NCBI GenBank assembly: GCA_922989275.2
Contig: OV277868.1
Span: forward strand, 77,924,216-77,988,215
Direction: 5' to 3'
Length of the DNA stretch: 64,000 nucleotides
Source: Gari tellinella
Taxonomy: Eukaryota; Mollusca; Bivalvia; Cardiida; Psammobiidae
Every line of letters begins with the position of its first letter. The first letter of the stretch is position 1. The notes under the pieces are model-generated. The model ran no database searches and was not told where the DNA came from. It saw only the letters and a list, made by a program, of their open reading frames with translations. The position numbers were made by a program, and so were the translations under genes. Shown here in pieces: positions 35,601-50,600 of this stretch.

Positions 35601-38600
35601 GCTAATGTAGTCATACCGTCATGAGCGGCAAAGAGATGTTGTTTATTCCTTATATTTATATTTATATTTTCTGTCTTATCAATTTAATGTGTTTATTGGC
35701 CAGATTTGTTTTTCTGTATAAGAATTTATCATATACCGGTCAAAGAGGTTTGATAGATGTAATGTCGATGTAATAGCCATTCCAGTTCCTAAATATGGTG
35801 AGAAAGTAGTCCCAACTACATGTACTCTAACTGTATTAAACATTCAGGATTTTTTCCAGTAAACTTTCTCTCTGTGAATGGAAAAGACTTACAAGGCAAA
35901 CAAATAACAGTGCAACTTGAATATCTATTGCCAAAGCACATTCTAAAAATACAGGTCGCGATTGTTTTCTTAACCCATTTACACACATAGCAACGCGATG
36001 GCAACGACCTATGGGTCTGTATCACTCCGCTAGTGTCATATGACCGTCGACCAATGGGAGCTTAGTGTTAAGTGCCCGATGTAGTCTATTTGAAGAAGTC
36101 CACGAATAGCACGGGCGAAATCCGAACTGGCTAAAACGAGTTCCGAAGTGTAGGTTCATCGGCAGATGCACCGCAAATATTTTAATAGGATTACATAAAG
36201 ACTTTACATGGTGAATGTAAATATTAAGTTTTGAAGTTTTGGTGACAGAAATATTAATTCGAATGCCAAAATGTGTAGATCCTGATCATATGACGTGCTA
36301 CGCGACTTCCCAGCATGAATCAAAATGTTGACCTGTTTGACTGTATACGTGGAATTGTTAACCCTTATCCAACGGTGATATCGTCTGCTTCAAAATTGTC
36401 GTCCGCGACATTTATACTTAAGATTATACTTTTTTTAAGTAAAGAAACCTAAAGACGAGTGTCAACAGTTTTAACCCAGATCAGACGCCCCGTAACGTGG
36501 CGTCTGATCTGGATCCAAAATGTTTGCAACAGTTTAAACATATTTTACTTATCATATGTACATGAAAATGGAGTTGGACCACACGTTCTAACAATATTAG
36601 TCTTTACCCTTGCCCTACTGTTTGCACAAATGAGTAAGGTCGCGATCAGCAGGCAAAGCGTTAAATATTTGTCAAATTTTAATCTACTTTACAGTGGAGA
36701 ATCTGTTATTCTTTCCCGTTTAAACGCAAACGTACGCAAACGCAAAGCACTAAAACGTAAAAAAGAACAACTTTTGGACAATTCTGATAAGTCTTGTTTA
36801 TCTTGGTGGCAAATAGTTTGGAGCATGATCAGACGCCGGGTCACCCGGCGTCTGATCTGGCTCCAAACTGTTTGCACTGCAAATAATAGTTTTAGCATAA
36901 ACGCGTTTATTGGGAAAGAATAACAGATTCTCCACTGTATTAGCTCGATGTAAGTTAATGTCCAGAACTGTGAAATTGAAGAGGTTTATCGAAATAATTG
37001 ATGTGACATGGCGAAACAACAGAGATTTAAAATATTCAGTATTTTATCAACAGATATGCATTCGTTTCTGTTTTGATATAAAGGACATTGGCTAATTAAA
37101 TTAAATACTGCTACTGTTTCATTTAAGGTCTGCAAGTGTCGTCATGATGCTGACTTTCCTTTTCGTTACGATTGTTATCCTACTGAATATACTGATAGCC
37201 CAACTAAGCGATACTTATACGAAAATACAAGGAGACGCCGAACGTGAACTAGAAGTTAGAAAGGCCATGATCATTGCCCGGATAGAAAGAACTCCACTTC
37301 CGTGCTGCAGACGGGTAACTATATAAACATGACAAATATTTATGATCCAGCTTTTATGTATACAGTATATTGTCCGGGCAATCATTTATTTGTTACCCTA
37401 TGTAAATATGTGACCCATTGGGCGGGCTAGTTTTGATCCCAGGGCGGATAATTTTAACAATTTCAGTAGAGGTCTACTATGCAATGGTTCATATCAAATA
37501 TCAAAGATCTATGCCTCACGATTTGGCACAATATAGTTCGATGACCAAACGATTCATTATACCCCCACCATTAGTGGTGGGGGCTATATAGGAAACGCCT
37601 TGTCCGTCCGTCAGTCAGTCGCTAATAGGTCCGTCCGTCGGTCCGTCCGTCGCGTTTTATTCTGGGACATTTGCCTTTTTCTTTAAAACTGTTTATGATA
37701 CCATTAGTAGAGGGAATTTACAGATTTTGGGGAACTAATTTGTACAGAAATGATTTGTGTGTTTCCGTATGCTATGACAAGAACCGAATAACAGAAAAAA
37801 GTCCCAAGATATCACACAATGCGAAATATGATATTTGGGGTAAAATGACTAAAACAATAAACGAAAATGCGAATTTTTGGAATTTCGCCACTGTGACCAT
37901 GGTTTTGAACAAAAAAGCTCCAAATTTTCAGATTAGGCACATATTCTATTACACTCCAGGCTAGTACTACACCAGTTTAAGAAAAATTAAAATAACTGGA
38001 TGTTTTGGGGTAAAATTGTAAAAAATAAGTTAAAAAACACACATTTTTGGAATTTCGATACTGTGTCCTTAACTATGAAAAAAAATGCTAAAGTTTGAAA
38101 TTATAGTTAATTTAATTTAAACATATTTTATTTCAGATATTGTACATGAACATAATACATGGATATAATGAAAAAGGATTGGATCGAAAGCTATGCTTAT
38201 AGAGATCCTTTCCTTTGCAGTATTTGAAATACACTATAGACAGTAGATGTTCACAATTGCATGTTTATCATAATTGACATGTGACTTGACATTTAGAAAA
38301 ATATACAAGTTATACAAAAAAGAAAAAAAGAAGAACAAAATTTAAACAAATATAAGCGTTTGGTCATCCAAAGGCTGGCGCCCCGGCCAGCGACATGCCC
38401 GAGTTCGAGAAGAAACCAGCAGTCCAGTTCAGAGAAATGTACACAAAGTTCTCAGTTGAAACGATTGGACTTTACTATATATATCTGCACTGCTTCAGAA
38501 ATCTGCTTATTAGTATCATTATCAAGTGTTGGATCGCCATAGAGGAATAACTTCACTGAAACGCGACGAATTGGGTTTACTACATTTAGAAGATTAGTAC

Positions 38601-41600
38601 GAATGTTTTTATATGTTTGACAGTGAAAGAAGAAGTGTTGCGCGCTTTCGATTTCACCCGCAGTGACAGGCTGGCGACTCGACTATACCTTTTTGAAAAA
38701 GGCTTAAATTTAAAGAGCTACAATTGGTCCTGAGCCTCGTATGGAGAATTTGCGCTTTCCTATTTCCAATAAAATGATAGGAAGGTATACTGGTAATCGG
38801 GCCATTTATTGCCTTTTTAAAAGATTCTACAGAGCTCGAGTTTCTTATTTCTAACGGAAGAGAATTCCACTCACGAACAACAGATGGTAAAAATGACTCA
38901 GAATATAGTTTTGTTCTTGCGTGTAACAATTGCACGTCTTCAGTATTTCTTAAGCTGTACCTTGACTCATCACCTACAAGGGCTGGGACTAATGAAGATA
39001 AATATTCTGGTGTTTGTTTATTAACCATTTTAAAAAAAAGAACAAGCTTATGTTTCTGTCTTCTAGATTCTAAAGTTTCCCAACCAGTTTCATTTTCAAG
39101 TTGTTTTACAGAGACAAGCTTTGTAGTGCCAGTTACAATCCTAGCAGCCTCATTTTGAATCTTGTCTAATTCATATTTTTGTGTGCTAGTACAGTTGTTC
39201 CAAACTACATCTGAAAATTCTAAGATTGGTCTTATAAAACTGAAGTAGATAATTTCGAGAGATTTTCTGTCAAGAGTATATTTTAGTTTGCGCATAATAT
39301 TAATTCTTCCCCATGCCTTGTTTTTGATATATTCAATATGTTTATTCCAATGTCCATCACTTGAAAAATAGATACCAAGATGTTTATGCGATTCCACTTC
39401 ATTAATTTCTTCAGATAACATTTCTAGTTGAGGGTGAATGGGTTTATTTTTTTTACGCGAGATTAAAAGAGATTCAGTTTTAGAAGGATTAAAAGTGACA
39501 AGCCATGTCTTTGCCCAGATAGTTATTTTGGTGATATCTGTAGATAGAATTTCTGCTGTTATGTCTGCATGATCAACAACTAAATAGAGACTTGTGTCAT
39601 CTGCAAATAAACGTATGTTTGATTGTATATCAGAAACTATATCATTAATATATAAAATAAATAAAAGTGGACCTAAAATAGATCCCTGTGGGACCCCTGC
39701 CCTAATCATTGCCCATTCAGATTTTGCTCCAGGCATAACCACTCTCTGACGTCTATTGTAAAGATAACTGTTAAACCATTTAAGAAGATTCCCCGAGACA
39801 CAAACAGCTTGGAGTTTCAATAATAGACCAGCATGCCATACTCGGTCAAAAGCTTTGCTTATGTCAAAGAAGACAACCCTGACTTCTTTTCCTTCATCCA
39901 AAGCTTTACAAAACGCGTTATACAAGAAAGTTAATTGGTTTACAGTTGAGTCACCAGGAGTAAATCCAGATTGAAAAGGGGAAAGATAGTTAATATCACG
40001 AAGGTGATTATAAATATGTTTGAAAACCAAACGTTCAAGGACTTTATCTAAGTTACTTAAAAGAGATATTGGTCGATACTTATTTACTAAGGATGGGTCG
40101 CCTTTCTTTAATACTGCAGTCACATGTGCTTCCTTCCAGCTAGACGGTATGGAACCACAGTGTAATGACATATTAAAAAGTTCACAAAGAGGATGGCAGA
40201 TCTCATTTGAGATTTCATGCAAAATTCGGTTATTAATTTCATCTGGGCCGGCAGCTTTTCCCACAGGGAGTACATTTAGGATAGAAAGCACTTCTTCTGG
40301 TGTAAGTATAATAGTGGGCATACTAAATTTACTAGGCAAGATATTTGGCAACACTGATTCGTCGTCATTGAGTAAAGTCTGTCCTGCAAAGTAATCATTT
40401 AGTAAGTTTGCCTTGTCAAAAGTTTCCGTGGCATGAACATCATTATTAGAAAGAGTCGGTACAGATTTCGTCTCGTTATTTGAAATAAACATTTTCAAAG
40501 TTTTCCACCAATCTCGTGAAGTCAAAGATTTAGATTTAAGATCATGAGCTAATTTATCGTAATAACTATTTTTGGAATCACGAATAAATGTTACTACTTC
40601 ATTACGTAGTTTTCTAAAAGAATCCCAGTGATGGACATTATTTGTAGATTTTGCTTTTCTATATGCCCTTTTTCTAATTCTAATTTTCTTTTTAATCTGT
40701 GAATTTATCCAAGGAGGTTCTAAAGGTCTGATACGTATCGTCTTGTTTGGTACACATTGATCGGTCAGTTCTTGTAATTTGTGTGTGATATTATTAGTGT
40801 AAGTGTTTATGTCATCGTCTTTTAGGTCTGTCCAGTTCGTTTCGTTTGCTTTCAGTCTCAAGAGATCATAGTCGCCTTGATCGTATTTCCATATTTTTCT
40901 TGTATAAGATATAACTTTTGGTTTGCGATAATGAAAAATCCCGTATATTGGGCAGTGATATCGATGCTCATTTAATAAAAAAGGGTCACCTACACCGGAA
41001 ATGGTAAGGTTGTCTTTCCGTTTTACGAGTAAAATATCAATAAGAGACGAAGAGTGCTCAGTGAAATGTGTACTTTCCTGAATTACTTGAGTTAGACCAA
41101 ATTGTTGACACAAGCTATTAATCTTACGTGAAGTGAGTGGGTTTGACATATTCATGTTAAAATCCCCTGTAATAATAATGTCTTCTATACCCGTATCTAT
41201 GGCGAGGCTAAAAGAGTCTTCGATCATTTTATAATAGTCAGCATTAGAGTTTGGTGGTCTGTAAAATACACCAATAAGGATGTGTTTACGATTCAGAAAA
41301 ATATCAATCCAAAGACACTCTAAACCCTGAACTTCTAGGTCGTTTCTTCGACGGTATGCAAAACTATCTTTTATATACAGAATGACTCCGCCATGATTAT
41401 CCCCTAGTCGGTCTTTACGTTCAGGTAACTGGTAAGAAGGAATACGGAGTTCTTCGGATGGAATAGATGTACTGAGCCAGGTTTCTGAGAATGTGAGGAT
41501 ATCGAAATCTCTCAGTTCAGCGGTTAGTAAGTCTAACTTAGGAAGTATACTTTGGACATTATAGTGAGTTATTGAAAGGTTGTGGGATAGATCTAGTGTC

Positions 41601-44600
41601 GATACAAATGAGTTCGAAGCAGACGAGTTAGAGTTATCGGGATTCTCCGGACCAGGGTTTGGATGGACATCACCAGAGGCGAGGAGAAGCAAGTGTAACC
41701 ACATGGCATACAGTATATAATTACAAATCCAGATCATAAGTAAGAAGTGCAGTAAAGCTGAGAACTTAAATCTACAGCGATAAGTCGGCATGGTTACGGC
41801 AGTTGGAAAGATATATTTAATTACGTAATCTCTAGAAGAGTAAACAAGAAGACAGCTGCCGTACACACGCAGTCAGACCGTTGAGATATTTGTTGAGCAG
41901 GACTCACCAAACAACCAGGATACCAGAGACCAGCTCGAACCGAAACATACACACCAATCAGGACCCCAAACCCCGGATGACCAAACTTATATTGTTCAAA
42001 AAGAATACAAAACTGGAAAAATAGTTGAAACATGACAGAAAAAATCAATATAAATTGAAGAGGGTATATATCTTACTTATCTAAAAATACTTATAGCAGA
42101 GCACCTTGACATTCAAAGACGTTAACTAATGTAACAGTAAGATGTTATGTTTAATATGTTTACAAGAAGGACTAATGCATAGTTGGATTTGGATATACTT
42201 AGTGTGTTACATGAGTGATAGATTCACAAAATAAGAGCACTTGCGATTTCAGACCTATTTTATAACCATAAATGAGTATTTGTTAGCTGATATAGAGTTT
42301 TGGCGCAATAAAGCATGATCAAGAAATCCAGTGGCGACAGCATTGCTCCTTCGCCCCAACCTGCCGACGGCAATCACTAAAACGGCAGGTCAAATGTCGA
42401 GTTACTCAAGCTAGAGTAATTCTGCATCGATCGGCTCTTGAAAATTTCGACACAACCGCTTACCCAAGCGGAAGGAGTGAACAGCCCGTAGCCACTGTAA
42501 GTTTAACGTACAAATACGTACACTCTAATGCAAAAAACATTTTAATCAAGAATATACTATTGGTAGCAGTGGATGTCCCATCAAATCAATAAATGGAGAT
42601 AATATAAACTATTGATAGACTACAATATGTGCTATAAGTTGCACTAATTGCACTACAGAAGTCAAGGAAACAGGCAGCCAGACTAGTCTAAATTACCATA
42701 CATGTATAATACTGATTTATAATTAATTATATTGCCAAATATATGTTGCATTACACTTTCATAGGCTAACAGACAGCCAAACAGAGTGACATGCATAAAG
42801 ACACACTTGTCTTACTTTTTCCGCGTTGTAGAATATCATGTACGTGTAACTGAATAAATACAACAATTAACAATGTACACCCATGTGAAAACCCAAAATG
42901 GTCTAAGCCAAATACATACAAAAAATTATACAAGTCAATATATATATACAGGTTTCATGCAAAATGCAATTATTTTAATTCTTAATTCTGGGACAGTGTA
43001 TTAATCGCAGATTACAGTCATGCACCAGGCTTCAACAGAATGTCAAACAAGGCTAACAGAAGTGTGTTACATGTAAAATTAATATAACAAGAGTTTGTGG
43101 AAAGTCTGATGTACGACTCAATCTACAATAAACGAGGAAACTATTTTGTCCTCCACAATATAGCTAATAATGTGCGTGCACATTTATGACAGAATATTAC
43201 TTTGCTGCTTTACTTGTTATCAGTCAGACGAGCGGACAGACAGATAATCAGATTGACAGACAACCAGCCTGCAAAAACAGACATACAAGTCTATAGTTCC
43301 TCTGCAATGTAGATAGTAATGTACATGCAATGTATAACTCAATAACATACTGACTCCATAAACCAGACGGACGGACAGTCAGACTGACATGCATACTTAC
43401 ATATCTATATTCCCTCTGTAGTGCAGGTAGAAATGCACATGCAAATCCATCAATCAGACGGACGGACAGACAGTCAGACCGACCGACAGACATAATATCT
43501 ACATCTCCCCCGCAGTGCAGATAGTAATGTACGTATATACAAAGGCATAACACAATACAAGAGGCTCTACCATACATACTGACTCCATCAATCAGACTGC
43601 CCGACAAACAGTCAGACAGACAGACAAACATACATATCTATATTTACCCTGCAATGTTGACAGTATTGTACATGCAAATGTATGACAAACTATTCTCTAC
43701 CATACATTCTGACTCCACCAGTCAGACGAACGACATTCAGAATGACAGACACACATATATCCACAATTCCACCGAAATGTAGAAAGTATGTATCACAGAA
43801 TATCAGAGGCTCTACCATACAATACTGACTCCATCAATCAGTCGGACGGACGGACAGACAGACAGACAGACAGTCAGACTGACAGACAGACGAACAGCTT
43901 TATCTATAGTTCCTCCGAAATATGGAAAATAATTTAATTTACATGCAAATGTATAACACAATTACAGAGGCTCAACTATACATACTGACTCCTTCAATCA
44001 GACGGACGGACAGACAGTCAGGCTGACAGACAAACAGCTTTTCGAATGTGGAAAGTAATGTACTTTACATGCAGATGTGGAAAATAATGTACTTTACATG
44101 CAAATGTATAACATGTTATCGTGTGACGCAATATATTAAGGAGCTATACTCTATCTATTGACTGTATAAATCAGACAGACAAACAAACAAACATACAGTG
44201 GAGAAATGCTATTCTTTCCTGTTAAAAACGGAAAGGAAACGCACACTCATTTAACTAAAATGTAGAAAATAACCTATTTTATTTATTTTTGTCACTATTG
44301 ATTTTAATCTGAGTGGCAAACAGATTTTGTGGCAAGCAGTATGGGGACTTATCAGACGCCGGGCTACCTGGCGTCTGATCAGGCTCCAAAGAGTTTGAAT
44401 GAAAATAATAGATTAAACGTGAACGCGTTTATTGGGACAGAACAGCGTTATCTCCACTGTATCTATATATCTCCCCCGCAGTATAGATAACAATCTACAT
44501 ATCAACGTGTGACTCAATATCAGAGGTATTATACAGGTAAATTCAATGACAGACAGACCAATCCATATACTCCGTAGTGTAGATAATATTAATGCACATG

Positions 44601-47600
44601 AAAATATGTATCACAACGTCTGAAACATTGCTATAGTTACAGTACTGACTGTAGTAATAATACGAACGGACAAACACAGTTTGAATCCTGATCAGACGCA
44701 AAGCAACTCGGCATCCGAGATAGATCCAATCTATTGACATATACCGGGTGGAAGTAAAGAGCAGGGTAAAGGTTGATACGCCTGGACAGGTAGTTTTCTT
44801 ATACAAAATTGGAATCTGCTGCTATTTTAGACCGAATGTTTACAATAATAAAGACAATAAAAAGACAATCTGCTAGTCTATATTGTGATGAGACTAAGAG
44901 TTACTCGGCATTTCACATCAATCCACAAGGATAGCACATGCTGACACAGTACTCTCCTTACGCATTATAATTTAACTTTGTATGTCTTTGTATGACGTTA
45001 AGGGAAAGCTATACACACAAGCCTTTGTTGATCACTTCTAGGTTATAGAAAAAAAAACTATGGTGGTCTATACCTAACACTAACAGGTGTAAGTTATAGT
45101 TTAAATGGAGCAAGATCATTCACTGATCCGACTCGAAACACTTTGGAAGCCAAATCCTTCACTATTATAGCTCCGTCACTGGACCAGGCGCCATTGAGAC
45201 GCTTGGTCTTTACAAGTTGCCTGCACTCGAACAGGAGGTTGTTCCTGACTCGAGTGAGGTCTTCATTTATGAAGACTCGGGAATATTTCGTGATGTTTTT
45301 GGCACGAACGCGAGCTCGGTAAACTTTATTTCTTGCGCGATATGAAACAAACTTCACAATAACTGCTCGGGCCTTGCCATGGACTTTCTTTCCTATGCGA
45401 TGAGATCGGTCGATTTCGTCCAATGATAGTGTGACACCCAATTCGGCGGCCATGTCCAAAATAATGGTGTCTGTCGCCTCGTCGTCAGTCTCAGGAAGGC
45501 CGGTGACGCGCAGGCTGTTGCGCCTACTATATTGCTCTGATGCATCTGCCGTTTGTTCGAGCTGGGCAACCCTGGCCTTTAAAGACTCATTTTCAACTTT
45601 AAGTTGATTGACTTCAGCTTTCAGACCTTCAATTACACCGGTAGTTATCTTCGGAACGAATTGTTCGCATAATTCAGTCGTCAACGCAGTGATCATCTGT
45701 TTCATTTCGAGTTTCATTTCGAGTCGAAGTGAATCACGCAATGTCTGCTCGATTTTCATTACATCACTAGGGTTGATTGAATAAGACGCTGATTCGGGCA
45801 GCTGACCGACTGTTTCAGTTTCATGTTCCATAGTTGTTGAGAGATCTAAACTCGAGGATGATGACTGCTCTGCAAGTTTGCCTTTCTTTTGGTCTTGTTC
45901 AGATAAGTAATCGGGAGATGACAGGAACCGTTTTCTATCTATTGTACTGGAAATAGGGGTAGATGTTGTATTCATACTAAATTGGCAATACTTTCAGTAA
46001 GAATGGCAGAGTTGAGCTTCCGTAGAAAAAATATTCACTAGCACAGTATTATCACTGAGTGAGCTTGTGGACTTAGAAAAAATCGTGCGTCTTTTGTGTG
46101 TTTACATCAATACAATGGTGTAGAAAATAAGCCAGCTCAATAATACATCACAAATACTCAAATAATCGGCGTTTTCATCAGTTTTGAGTTACCTTTTCAT
46201 TCACAAAGTATCCATATCTTTAGACACAACTTTCACAAATAAGCTCTTTTACAAATTAAAACCCTCAGACGGAGAAAAAGAAGAAAAATCACATATTTTT
46301 TTCTCCGGTCAAAAACAACCAACTGTCCATATTGATCACGTGATTATTATTTGTTGCACACATCTTCTAAATAAAGTAAGTTATTAGGTAAAGATAAATA
46401 TTTGTTTTAAAAGAATGTGTTTTTATGGTAAAAATGTTTAAAAGAACAACAAAAAAAACCTTGAATTTTTGAAATTTATATATTATGGCTTTAATATGAT
46501 TATAAATGCTCCAACTCAATACGTTACACAAAATGTTCTATTAAATTAAATTAAAAAAGATCATTACCAGATAAACAATGAAATATTATTTAAAAACAAA
46601 TATATTTTTGGGTAAAACCTTAGAAAATTCCTAAAAATCAGGATTTTAGGAATTTTGTTTCCAGTGGCTTTGAATATGAATCATTTAGCTCTAAATCTTC
46701 ATGCAAGATACATATTCCATTTAAATGTTATAAATTACTTGTAAGAATACCTGCATGCTTGAATAAAAGTTTATTATGTCAGTGAAAATGAATTTAGTTA
46801 AATGAACACACGTTAAGATCTTGTAGTAGAGGGCATTTAAAAATTTTGGGGGAAAAAATGCACAGAAATGATTTTTGCGTTTTCATATGCTCCAATATGT
46901 ACCGAATAACAGAAAAAAAATCTAGGAAAATCAAACGATGCGACATCCGATTTTTTGGGGTAAAATGATTGAATTGATAAACGAAAATGATAATTTTTGG
47001 AATTTCCATACTGTGATCTTGGGTGTTAACATAAAGGCTCCAAATCTACAAATTAGACTGAAAGTTATATGCACTGTCAAATAGTACTAATTGGGATATA
47101 TAAAACTTTCAAAAAATGGTTTTCATGAAAATATTAAACATAAACCAAATTTTTGGAGATTTTAGTAGAGATTACCTGATGTCAAACACGAAAATATGCA
47201 CAGAAATGGTTTATATGGTAGAGCATGTACCAAATAATAGAAGAAAAATCTAGGAAAATCAATCTATACGAAATGTGGTTTTTTTAGGCAAAATTGTTGA
47301 AATAGTAATGCCCGTGTCACACTGTCCCGATTTTGACACCAGAAGGCCACACGAACATGGAATTTTGAATTTCCCGCGAAGGTGGCCCCGAACCTGGCTC
47401 AACAGGCAAACCAACACGATGGCAAGAACGGTGCCTACAGAAGGCCACACGATGGCAACCGAACCACACACGAAGTCAACACGAATATGCGGATTTTCAC
47501 AGGAAGTTTACCCGAAGGCCACACGAAGGTCACACGATAGCTACACGACGTCGTGTTGAGAGTATGATGCAGTCACGAAGGCATCACATGACCTTCCGAT

Positions 47601-50600
47601 GGTATTAAACATTCGGTAGACGGCGGGAAAGTTCAGTCGCTGATCTAAGATTAAAAGCCGCCATATATTTACCGATTTTAGATCTAATGTAACTTAAAAT
47701 CTACGTAGGTTTTAAATTCATCATGTCACGAAAAGGAGGACATGGAAGGGGAAAGATGAAGGATGAAACCACAAATATTATTATTATTATTATTATTATT
47801 ATACCAGATTTATATAGCGCTCTTTTCACACAGGGATTGTGCGTTCAAAAGCGCTTTACATGAAATAACACATATGTACCTATAAATCGTGAAAAGACAA
47901 AATAACTACAATTAGATCTGAAATAAAACATGAATAAACATATAAAAGACAGTCCCCCAAAACGGCGATCACATTACCCCCATCAATCAGCAATGAACCG
48001 ACCGGCTAAGTATTGCCGACTGATATAAATAATGGTAGAGCGCCCAATGCAGGCCATCGACAAAACACAAATAACTATAATTAGATCTAAATTAAATAAG
48101 AATAAACATACAAAAGACAGCCCCCAAAACGGCAATCACACTACCCCCATCAATCAGCAATGAACCATGCAACCGGCTAAAGATTGCCGACCAATAGAAA
48201 TAATAGCAGAGCGCCCAATGCAGGCCATCTAATGTAACATAACTAGGAAAAATAGCATGCGACCATAACTAAAAACTCTATAGAAGATCAATAACATTAT
48301 TAAAAATGGTGAAAGCTGTCCACGAATTGTACCACAGACCACGCCAGCTGGTTTCAAAAGAGATCAGAGTTGTATCCCTACCATCAAAGATCCACCAGAC
48401 AGGCATTGGTCAACAGTACAACCCCAGAACTAAAAATTAGACCCATAACATATACAGAATGAACACAGCCCTAGGGTAGCAGTCATCTACCCTCTCCACC
48501 CAAAACCCGCGGGACCTACATGTTCCATGGCTGAAATTACACCCTTACTTTATAAAACATCAAGATAAGAAGCTGTCCCTGAATTATACCGCAAACCCCA
48601 AGCCAGTCGGTTTCAAAGAGATCAGGGGCAATCCCTACCATCAAGATCCACCGAACAGGCATGGGCAAACGGTACAATTCCAGAACTCCTATTTAGACCC
48701 ACACTATCTACAGCAAGAACATGGCCCGGAGGTAGCAGTCATCCATTTCCTAATGTGTTCTAATAATAAATATTAAAGAAGTGTGTTTTCAGACGTTTTT
48801 TGAAGACTGCAACTGAGCTCGCATCTCTGATGTCTGATGGTATAGAGTTCCAGAGCTTTGGGGCTGCATGCATGAAACTTCTATCTCCAAACTTCACCAA
48901 ACGACTTCTTGGCACAACCAGCGATACTGATTTACTCGCAGACCGCAACTCTCTTCGAGGTCTATACACGTCCAGCATACTAACAATGTACCTTGGAGAA
49001 TCATTGCACATGGCTTTGTATGTGAGTGTCAGAATTTTGAATTCAACTCTGTGTTGAACTGGAAGCCAGTGAAGCTCCTTCAAGACTGGAGTGATGTGAT
49101 TGTACCGAGGAGTCCGGGTAATGATGCGGGCTGCTGTATTTTGCACACGCTGTAGTTTTCGTAGTGAGTTTTGGGGAATCCCATATAGCAGTGAGTTGCA
49201 GTAGTCAATTTTTGATGTGACCAGAGAATTGACCAAAGTCTTTGTAGCTTCTGGAGAAAGGTACTGTCTAATATGACCTATTTGCCGCAGCTGTGCGTAG
49301 CTAGACCTGCACACAGTGTTGATGTGCTGTGTCATATCCATTTGGGAATCAAATCTAGCACCAAGGTTGTTCACCCATAATGACGGTTTGATTTTAGAGT
49401 TTCCCACTTGAACATGAAAATCTCCGGGAACGTTAACCTTTTTTGAATGAAACAGTATGACCTCAGTTTTGTCAGTATTCAGCTTTAACATATTCTGGTG
49501 CATCCATGAGACTATGTCTTTTAGACATCCTTCGACTTTTGAAAGGGCTTCTTGTTGACTAGATGTGTCTTTAGGCTTAAATGACAAGTATAACTGTGAA
49601 TCATCTGCATAGAAATGATGATCCAGATCATGATGTCTGCAAATTGAGCCGACAGGTTTTGTGTACATGATGTAGTTTTTGGGTCCCAAGACTGAGCCCT
49701 GTGGCACACTATATTTCATTTGAACTGGGGCAGATAATTCTCCATCTACTGCGACTGTTTGGTAACGGTCATTCAGGTATGAGGTCATCCACTTAAGTGG
49801 GTTTCCAATGATTTTGAAGTCTTTTTCAAGGCGATTGAGTAATGTTTCATGATCAATTGTGTCGAATGCGGCTGATAGGTCTAGCATCACCAGAATTGTG
49901 ATTTCATTCTTATCAAGATATTGCAAGATGTCATTTTGAACTTTAACAAGAGCAGTTTCTGTAGAGTGATGCTTACGATATGCTGACTGATGCTGTTCAT
50001 GCAGATTGTTTGTGGCCAGATGGGACTCAATACGTCTGTCTACAACTTTTTCTAATACTTTGGAGAGAAATGGCAAATTTGATACAGGCCTGTAGTTCTT
50101 AAGATCATTTGTATCGAGATCAGGTTTCTTCAAAAGAGGTCTTACATGCGACTTTTTGAATTCTTTTGGAACATACGCAGATTCCAGCGAAGAGTTCACA
50201 TTTTTTGTTAATGACGGTAGGAGCTCGCTAAGGCATACCTTTAAGAGCCATGTAGGTATTGGGTCGAGTTCACAGGACTTACATGGGGATGCCTTGACAA
50301 TCTCCCCGATTTCTGCTGCTGTAGCAGTGTCAAAACTTTCTAAAGAGCTCTGTGAATGCAACGTTTCTGTGATGACTGGGGTGCATGCCGTTGATTCAGA
50401 GGCAATGCCTGTTCGTATTTTGTCCACTTTTTCAATGAAAAAGTCGATGAAATCATGCGCAAGTTGTTTTGAGGACACATTTTTCGGCAGTGCAATTTCA
50501 CTGTTTGCACCAAGGAGATGCTTAGTGACTTTAAAAAGACTCTTCGAGTCCCGTTGACAGGATTCTACTTTTTCTGTGTAAAAATTAACCTTTGTCTTTG

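Larger units (their letters stand above)
41867..45093. repeat. Spacer between ORF1 and ORF2 with minisatellite
   Basis: 42050-43200 is AT-rich with nothing recognised, apart from CACAACCGCTTACCCAAGCG text near 42450. From about 43200 to 44190, irregular units of 110-160 bp share ACTGACTCCATCAATCAGAC, GGACGGACAGACAGTCAGAC and AGATAGTAATGTACATGCAA. Open frames here arise from the repeat. Confidence 0.6.
38110..46385 (-). mobile_element. Non-LTR retrotransposon, nearly intact ORF2 (with probable ORF1)
   Basis: This 8.3 kb minus-strand insertion splits the AT-rich monomer array of the composite element. From its 5' side it has an ORF1-like protein (45975-45094), a spacer of 3.2 kb with short tandem repeats and a MITE, and a 1070-codon endonuclease-reverse transcriptase frame (41866-38654). 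That both reading frames belong to one element is inferred from strand, order and the continuity of the array on either side. The long spacer is unusual for this class. Confidence 0.65.

Noticed and set aside
36459..36923. Open frame of 154 codons
   Set aside because: It spans family B and family A MITEs, so it is a product of repeat sequence and not a gene.
40020..40394. Plus-strand open frame of 124 codons
   Set aside because: Antisense shadow of the retrotransposon reverse transcriptase.
43248..43631. Cys-rich open frame of 127 codons on the minus strand
   Set aside because: It is translated from the GACAGACAGTCAGAC minisatellite; the apparent Cys pattern follows the repeat period.
50156..50557. 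Plus-strand open frame of 133 codons
   Set aside because: Antisense shadow of the second reverse transcriptase.
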